From assembly GCF_027744825.2 (NCBI RefSeq), contig NC_071340.1, positions 4,466,501 to 4,530,500 on the forward strand: a stretch of DNA of 64,000 bases, in the 5' to 3' direction. Shown piece by piece: positions 57,770-64,000 of this stretch. Both the position numbers and the translations under genes were made by a program. The DNA comes from Synchiropus splendidus. Lineage: Eukaryota; Chordata; Actinopteri; Syngnathiformes; Callionymidae. The notes under the pieces are model-generated. The model made no database searches. It saw only the letters and a program-made list of their open reading frames with translations, and was not told the DNA's origin. The stretch's first letter is position 1; each line of letters starts with the position of its first letter.

Positions 57770-58380
57770 CCTCATTTATACCGCAAGTAAGTGGTCTAAA
57801 TTGTAGAGTCACCGCCACCTTTCCAAAGCTAAAATTGACCAGTCTGTTTAGATCTGATTTAATTTGTATCTGAATATATTCAATGTGGTTATTGGAAACC
57901 GGTAAATGGTAAGCAGTGTTAAAATGTTGTGTGATACCTGTATATATCTGAGTAACTACCCTTGACTTCCACCTTTCTTAAAAGCGGTGCATATGCATCC
58001 CCTACTACCGTCTTACGACGTCGCTGTAAGAGTAGAGATGGTAAAATCCCGCTTTTATATCAACTGGGGCGCTCTGAACTCGCAAAATTGATCCAATTAC
58101 CAGGCACTACGCCTAGCATGTGAGCCAGTGATGAGTTAAAGAGCACTAGGCTCTGACCATCATTTTTTGTCACCGTCAAACAGAAAGCATATATCGTTAT
58201 GTAATGTTATGCCACCTCCCATTTTCCTTCTATATCAATATGCCGCACTGAATCAACATGAAAAGTACCAGTCGAGATGTTTTTAAAAACCTTTGCATTT
58301 GCATTTGATGGTAATGTCACATAGAAGCCAGGGTTCTTTGAGTCGTACATGATGATATATGATACTTGGAGTAAAGAAGG
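57770..58380 (-). pseudogene. Penton-like minor capsid protein remnant
   Basis: Reverse-strand pieces: MYDSKNPGFYVTLPSNANAK and the following IDIEGKWEVA end at a stop near 58215. Further on are VVGDAYAPLLRKVEVKG (near 57990-58045) and, near the C-terminus, LPVSNNHIEYIQIQIKSDL with NFSFGKVAVTLQF (57805-57900). The order and motifs fit the conserved structural protein next to the major capsid gene, thought to be the penton (single jelly roll). At least three frame breaks are visible. Confidence 0.6.
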
Positions 58381-58386
58381 ATCGTC

Positions 58387-59310
58387 TTATATATTTTTTA
58401 TATCTGAAGCTTTTCCCCAGCTGTTGAATTTTTCAGACCAGTTCTTCCACCGAACAAAGACTTGCTTCTGTCCTTTAATGACGCGTTCCTTGAGAATCTT
58501 TTCAAAGTGAAATACTTTATCCTTTACAAATTGTACTTTTTGTAATTCTTGATCATAAACTGTCCCCTGGATGGTCTCGCCTTCAAAATCTTTCATTTCA
58601 TACACAGGCGGAATGCAAGGAATACATTCTGTAATCGTAAATATCTTGTCTGTAAATCTCTGTTCATACCTTTTGTCAAATACCCCTCGTAGTTTTGATA
58701 TCCTGACATAATCGGCCGCCTTAAATTTTGGCTTCTGGCCGCCTTTCTGTGATCTAATGTGAAGATTGTTGAACACTTATGGAGTATTTTCTTTAGTTAC
58801 TTACATCAGTCATTCTGTATACTACTATGATAGCTGTGATTATAACTCTTTACTAGATCTTGTAAAACCTTGATGTAGCGTAGAGTGTTTTTAGCTGTAA
58901 AATATCTCCACATCCAATTTTTAAGAGTGCGGTTAAATCTAGCCTGACTTTCCGTCGAAGTCTTGAAACTCTTGTTAAAAAATTCTTTCCCGTCAGTAGC
59001 TTTACCTTCATCTGACTCTCCTACAGCACTGATTTGAACGCCTTCACCGTCTCATTCGCCGTCTTTCTTTTTAAAACATGTAGATAGGCCTTCTTTGAAA
59101 ATATGTTGTGATATCTAGCCAAAGCCTGCATGTCGCAGAGGTCTGCCTGAAATTGTTGAAGTGGCCTGTGAACAAATACTCTGTTTCTTGGAAAGTTTAC
59201 TCTGGCTGGTTTATGCAAGATCTAAGCAACCTGTTTTGATAAGAAATCTTTAATAGATTTGATACTGACTCGATGAAGGCGATCCACACCCCCCTAACCA
59301 TCCAGGGTGT
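58387..59310 (-). pseudogene. Maverick-type integrase with C-terminal chromodomain
   Basis: Retrovirus-like integrase. The N-terminal region from about 59310 (GGVDRLHR) is split from HKPARVNFPRNRVFVHRPLQ and QFQADLCDMQALARY (59021-59218), which holds the first catalytic Asp (ADLCDMQ). A core stretch is lost or shifted; DGKEFFNKSFKT (second Asp) and ARFNRTLKNWMWRYFTAKNT follow (near 58870-58990). The expected catalytic Glu just before RFNRTLK is not evident. The last 129 residues (58387-58776) are open and end in QVFVRWKNWSEKFNSWGKAS, a chromodomain that in such integrases probably guides integration to chromatin. Confidence 0.8.
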
Positions 59311-59467
59311 AGAAGGTTGCAATAAACTCTTTTAATGATGTGTTTCATCGACAAGTTAAACGAGAAATGAACTAGCTGAGATCTGAATGTGCTTAATGTT
59401 TTTTTATTAAGCTGGTTATGTCAGGAGTAACACGTTTGGACTCCTCACACGAAAAAAAAAAAAAAAA

Positions 59468-59800
59468 TCACATGCACGGGAATATTGTGTTTGTGACATC
59501 AACCATGACCGGAGTTCTATTCCAGATTCTACTTGCTGATTCCAGACGTTCAACTAGAAGATCATCCAGCTCCAGTTTGATGTATTCATTCCAGGTACTT
59601 GATTTTGGAGACCACATTTCAAGCAAGACTGTCTCAGCCGTTGTCTTGATCCTCATTTTCTCCGTATGTATGTCGTTCAGGGTTAAGTAGAGTTGTATAG
59701 CAGGCAGAAAGTCCGAGTAACAGAGTCTCTTCATCTCTTCAAGACAGCTGTGTTGTACTTGGCTGGGATGGTCTCTCCATCATGCAGCCAGTGAGGAGAG
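59468..59800 (-). pseudogene. Unrecognised ORF upstream of the integrase
   Basis: An 88-residue reverse frame (59468-59734): KRLCYSDFLPAIQLYLTLND, KMRIKTTAETVLLEMWSPKS, LELDDLLVERLESASRIWNR. A segment in another frame (GETIPAKYNTAVLKR, to about 59800) may extend it upstream. The composition looks protein-like rather than random. No family was recognised; it could be an accessory gene of the Maverick-like relic or a separate insertion. The downstream end runs into a poly-A tract at 59453-59467. Confidence 0.35.
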
Positions 59801-60435
59801 GCAGAATCCAGCGAGAGGCGGAAGCAGCTGCAATGCCGACGGACCCCGATAATAAAACTTCGACATCACGTTTCAAAATGAAGAAAAGGGAAACGTTTTG
59901 ACATTTACTGAATTGGTGAACAAACCATTATCTTTTAGTTATGAGAAATACATCTGTAAGACGCAGCATCTCCTTCACATGCTCAACTGGAATGCACTAC
60001 TTGAGTTGTGATGGTTCTAATAGGATCATTGCGTGAAAAACATGCTGAAAACCATTGCAGTGCGCCACCATCGTCTACAGCACTGTAAAATAATAAAGAC
60101 AAAGGTGCAGCTTTTGTCCTCTCTTGCTTTATTGCATCATGACGGTCGTGTGTTTCAATAAGGAGCAGAGAAAGAGTGAGCCTTCAGCTCTCAGTTATTG
60201 CCAGGCTGTAGATGCATATCCTATGACAGTTGTCCGGGATCTTGCGCTGTCATCCCATTCTTCTGCCATGATCTAAACAAAGGATCTCAGCTCGCTGCCA
60301 AGATCACTCTGCCATAAAGTGTCGCGATGGGGGAGGAATTGGGCCTGTGATGCTCCTCTCAGAACACGCCTCCGATATATCATATATATCAAAATAATAT
60401 ATTATCAGTGACATTATCAATGACCCAGCGGTCAT
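59801..60435. other. No gene seen
   Basis: Unassigned sequence between the Maverick-like relic and the SINE. Confidence 0.45.
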
Positions 60436-60439
60436 TAGA

Positions 60440-60730
60440 TGAGAGGCAAGAATACTCACTGGACACGTCGGCAGTCCACCGCAGGGCACACACCATGCAT
60501 ACACACTCACGTCTGTGGGCAATTTCAAGTGTCCAATTAACCTATTGAGGAGAAACCTGAGGATGTTTTTGGACTGCGGGAGGAAAACTGAGAACCTGTA
60601 GAAAACCCACACATGCACAGAGAGAACACACAAACTCCCCAGTCTGACCCCCGAATTGAACCCACCACCTTCTTGCTGCAACCCACCGTGTGGCCCATGA
60701 GGACAGAATTACCACACCATAACTTTAAAA
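60440..60730 (-). mobile_element. tRNA-derived SINE
   Basis: Read in reverse, the element starts CACACGGTGGGTTGCAGCAA, contains GGTGGGTTCAATTCGGGGG (box B-like, near 60645-60665) and continues with GTTCTCTCTGTGCATG, TTCCTCCCGCAGTCCAAAAA and TGCCCTGCGGTGGACTG. This order is that of a common fish tRNA-derived SINE. Box A is degraded. The tail near 60440 is not clearly bounded. Confidence 0.7.
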
Positions 60731-60734
60731 TTAA

Positions 60735-62133
60735 CGCATGTTCCATCTTTACTTCTTTGCCACGGCCGCAGCCTCAATATAATCACGTCGGTGTTGTAAT
60801 TCACCAACAATAATGCTGAATCTAGAAAGACACAAAACTGAGCTGGATAAACACAGCTACAGTATTTTCACCCACAAGTCTTGAAAGACATACACAGTCA
60901 TACATGTAATAATACAAAATCAGCACTCACCAACTCATTGACTCGCTCATAAAACAAGTTGAGTTTATGCCTATCTCTTGTAGGGTTCCTTGCTTCTGAT
61001 TGGCTAGACTGCCTCTCTTCCACTAACCCTAACCTAACTCAGCCTCTACTCAGCTGACACTAGTTGTAAAAAAATATCACTTCGCAGCTGCATGTAAGTA
61101 ATCATCAGTTGAATTTACTTTTTGAAAATTATATATTAAAATTGGAAAAAGGAAATGGCATATAATCGAACAATTCTGATCTCAGTTGCAATTTTTCTGG
61201 ATGTAGATATTGTGCTACATGTCATGTGCTACCCAAATAAAGAAGTGGCGTAATGAATGGTTTTGCATTACACTTCACCACTCTGAACAATGTAACATGA
61301 TTACAGTATTACAGTACTTTGACACTTGTTTCACCCAACACTGTTGATACTGGACACAAGTATGTTGAGAGTTTATTTATTTAGCAATAGTTCACCATCA
61401 ATGACATTCTGTTACGACTTTTAAACCATTGCCATAACTGATCATTATTACTAATCTATTGGCAATAACTCAAAAGACACACTCCCCGAGCGGTGTGCTG
61501 TAGTTTCTCCAGCACGTTGTTAGAAGACACATTTACAGTGGCTGGAGCATCAGAACAGCATCAATTGGCATTTTGGGAGGAGATTGATATCGCTGAATGT
61601 TTCCCTCACTTTTCCCTCATGCTTCATCAGGAAACTGCCTCACGTGGGAGTTGGCCAAGACAGTGGGAGAAATGACTCCGAAACATATCCATCATATTTG
61701 CATAAATTTATGAATAGTTTTGGATCAGCCATCCACAACACTGCTCTGTAGACTCACAAAAACGCACAAACATTGTGACTGCTCTCTGCTCCAATCATTA
61801 ATGCAGAGCTGTGGGTGAACCTGGATGGAGGCTATAATATAAGTAGATGAGATTGAGAGAGGGCCAGCTTCACCCAACAAAGAGTCAAAAGGACAAAGCT
61901 CAGCCATTGTGAGTCAGGGCCATAATGAAAGCATTAAGTAAACTGTTCAATATTTATGAAAATGCGGTGTGCTCTGGCCGCACACAAACGCAGAGGAAGA
62001 GACAAAGGAGACAGCAGTCTGTTGGGCCATTCATTATATGAATTGATTTACTGTGTTCTCCCCAGTGAATCTCCATCCAGCCCCCAATATCAAAGCATCT
62101 TATTCTACTAGCGTAGGCGTTTCAAAAAAGACG

Positions 62134-62167
<34 letters not shown>

Positions 62168-62450
62168 ATGCAATCTGCTTAATGTACATGAAAGAAACAG
62201 AATGTAGAACTAGCTCGACTCAGTGGTTGACATTTACTGACAATGTAAAAAAAAATATTTTTTTTTTTAATTCATGCTGCAGCCACCATACAGTGTGACT
62301 TTTAATAGCAATTGACTTGGTATATGTTGAGTGAAAGGAGCGGCATCCCATTTTTCTTGACACCTCTATTTTTTTCTGGTCAAAAGTGACTGTGCAAGAG
62401 CTGAGGGCTTTTTTGCCTCGCTTTGAGCAAAAAGAAAACGTGCAATGGAA
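60735..62450. other. No gene seen; long poly-T
   Basis: AT-rich DNA with a poly-T run at 62131-62162. No recognised coding sequence. The 82-residue frame at 62053-62298 is driven by the T run. Confidence 0.5.
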
Positions 62451-62454
62451 TTTA

Positions 62455-64000
62455 GTTTCAAATATTTTTTATTGATTTTAGAAAACATAGACACATTCAA
62501 GTAAATGAAAACATATATATATATATATATATACATACATATACATACAAGTCAAGTGTGTCAAAAAAAATGAAAATAAAAAGCAACAACAAAAATAAAA
62601 ATAAACATCAAAACCATATCCCTTCCCTCCCTTTACCTACGTCAGTTGTGAGTTTAGTTTCCCATCTTTAGACATCACACAGCACAAATAGTTTAAGGAC
62701 ACAAAAGTCAATGATTAAACAAAGCTGGATGTTGGGTTCATACCTTTATAAAAATATAAACACACCTAGAGTAATGTGATGTTCCATACAGATTGGACAA
62801 ATAATGACGTTCAATGGTACAGATTATAGTGTCTTGAGGTCCTCAAAATACAGAATAAAAGGTCTCCAAAGAATTTGGAATTTTTCTGGAGAACGGCTCA
62901 CAGAATAGTGCATCTTTTCGAGGCTTAGACACGACATGACATCTCTCAACCATTGAACATGTGTGGGCGGGGCAGCATCTCTCCACCTCAGTAATATAGC
63001 ACGCCTGGCCAGAAGCAAAGAAAATGAAAGCATTCTTCTTTTGTTGGTAGTAAATCTTGCATCATTGTCTGAGGTCCCAAACAGAGCCAGCAAAGGATCA
63101 GGGTCAATGTTTACATTGACAGTCGTGGACAGTGTATGAAGGATGGATTTCCAAAAAGACTCTAAACTGGGGCACGTCCAAAACATGTGGACAAGATTGG
63201 CCTCCTCTCCCTTACATCTATCACACCGAGAATCAACCTCATCATAAAACGTTGCTAGTTTCGACTTCGGCATGTGGGCACGGTGTACGACCTTGAATTG
63301 TATTAGGCAATGTCGGGCACAGGATAGACAGGAAAGGATAGACTCCCAGGTGTCTTCAGGGATGGAGATATTTAGGTCCTCTTCCCATGCACTTTTTATT
63401 TTTTGTGTTGGTGTTTTCCTTATATCACTGAGTTTATTGTATACAATTGATGTCAGGTGCTTTCTAGATTGGTGTAAATTCAAAATGACATCAACCAAAT
63501 TGTCATCTGATGATATGGGGAAACTCGGGATCTTCGATTTAATAAAATGTCTGACTTGCAGGAATCTATAAAAGTGTGCCTTTCCGAGACCAAATTTTTC
63601 TGATAATTGTTCAAACGATGCAAATTGATTTGCTATGAAAACATCTCTGAACTTCGTGATACCGTTTCTGTGCCATTCTTGAAATGCAATATCTGACATC
63701 GATGGTTGGAACAGATGATTAGAAAGAAGTGGACCCGACAGAGAAAAATCATTCAGACCAAAGTATTTCCTGAATTGGACCCAAATTCTTAATGTATGGC
63801 GTACAACCGGATAATCTGTCAGAGTGCTTTGTGGTAATGGAAGTGATGAGGAGAGCAGAGCAGGCAGAGAAAGACCCTTCGTACACTTTAACTCCATCGC
63901 CACCCAAAGTGGGAGATCTTCCTCGTTATGGAAATTTGACCAAAATGTGACACAACGCAAATTAGCTGACCAGTATTAAAACTGAAAGTTTGGAAGAGCC
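62455..64000 (-). mobile_element. L1/Tx1-like LINE 3' end
   Basis: A long reverse frame (62824-63960, 378 residues) is the C-terminal part of a LINE ORF2 of the L1/Tx1 group: LPLWVAMELKC, FGLGKAHFYRFLQVRHFIKS, LIQFKVVHRAHMPKSKLATF, SRCDRCKGEEANLVHMFWTC (a C-x2-C...H-x4-C finger) and FSLLLARRAILLRWRDAAPP. A stop lies just upstream at about 63973 (TAA, within QF*YWSAN), so the ORF was longer but is broken there; the RT would lie beyond the window. The 3' UTR contains an AT dinucleotide run (62513-62531) and ends near 62455. The element continues off the right edge. Confidence 0.82.

Larger units (their letters stand above)
56262..59310. mobile_element. Truncated Maverick/Polinton/adintovirus-like relic
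   Basis: Five recognisable gene remnants lie together: polymerase B (+), then major capsid, small basic protein, penton-like and integrase (all -). This gene set is diagnostic of Mavericks/Polintons and the related adintoviruses, which replicate by protein-primed DNA synthesis and may form virions. Every frame carries stops, frameshifts or deletions. At about 3 kb it is a small part of an element usually 15-20 kb long. No packaging ATPase, capsid protease or terminal repeats were recognised. It is an old integrated copy and cannot be functional. Confidence 0.8.

Noticed and set aside
1..64000. CRISPR arrays, bacterial operons, rRNA genes, riboswitches
   Set aside because: The sequence is clearly eukaryotic; no regularly spaced repeats and no rRNA-like stretches were seen. 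Apart from SINE-type tRNA-like heads there are no tRNA genes.

Overview
The window looks like gene-poor, repeat-rich chromosomal DNA from a teleost fish. This follows from its content: relics of several LINE groups (RTE-like, L2/CR1/Rex1-like, L1/Tx1-like, and one with an ATGG-repeat tail), DIRS-like tyrosine-recombinase retroelements, Ty3/Gypsy-type LTRs and a pol fragment, hAT and Tc1/mariner pieces, a tRNA-derived SINE, and a decayed Maverick/adintovirus-like element. No intact ordinary host gene could be recognised. Nearly every long open frame belongs to a mobile element and most are broken by stops, frameshifts or deletions.

Layout. 0-5 kb: 3' part of an ATGG-tailed LINE, a DIRS-like RT/RNase H relic, and a reverse-strand RTE-like LINE. 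5.5-6.3 kb: an internally deleted hAT element with its 8-bp target duplication. 6.3-9.8 kb: no recognisable gene. 9.8-13.1 kb: two L2-type LINEs lying tail to tail. 15.2-15.8 kb: the C-terminal piece of a transposase-like protein. 18.7-21.1 kb: a hAT-like element with an L2-type LINE inside it. 21-38 kb: AT-rich DNA with a solo LTR (perfect 5-bp target duplication), LTR/gag fragments, a Tc1 fragment, a tRNA-like SINE head, hairpins and three pairs of dispersed repeats; it ends in a Gypsy integrase C-terminus.

39.4-55.7 kb is the most notable part. It reads as one composite element with long terminal inverted repeats, about 10 kb after later insertions are subtracted, flanked by a near-perfect 8-9 bp duplication. 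It carries two convergent multi-exon genes, both degenerate: a tyrosine-recombinase-like (Crypton-like) gene on + and a HECT-type E3 ubiquitin-ligase-like gene on -. A small exon with the start codon and a splice donor lies inside the inverted repeat itself, at both ends. Later insertions sit in it: a LINE (itself split by a solo LTR), a hAT-like element, two more LTR copies and an L2 fragment. The middle of the recombinase gene has been replaced by a 446-bp near-identical copy of its own 3' flank.

56.2-59.3 kb holds a truncated, decayed Maverick/Polinton/adintovirus-like relic: a DNA polymerase B fragment on +, then major capsid, small basic protein, penton-like and integrase with chromodomain on -. 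60.4-60.7 kb is a tRNA-derived SINE and 62.4-64 kb is the 3' end of an L1/Tx1-like LINE running off the right edge. All assignments come from reading motifs by eye; no database or alignment program was used.
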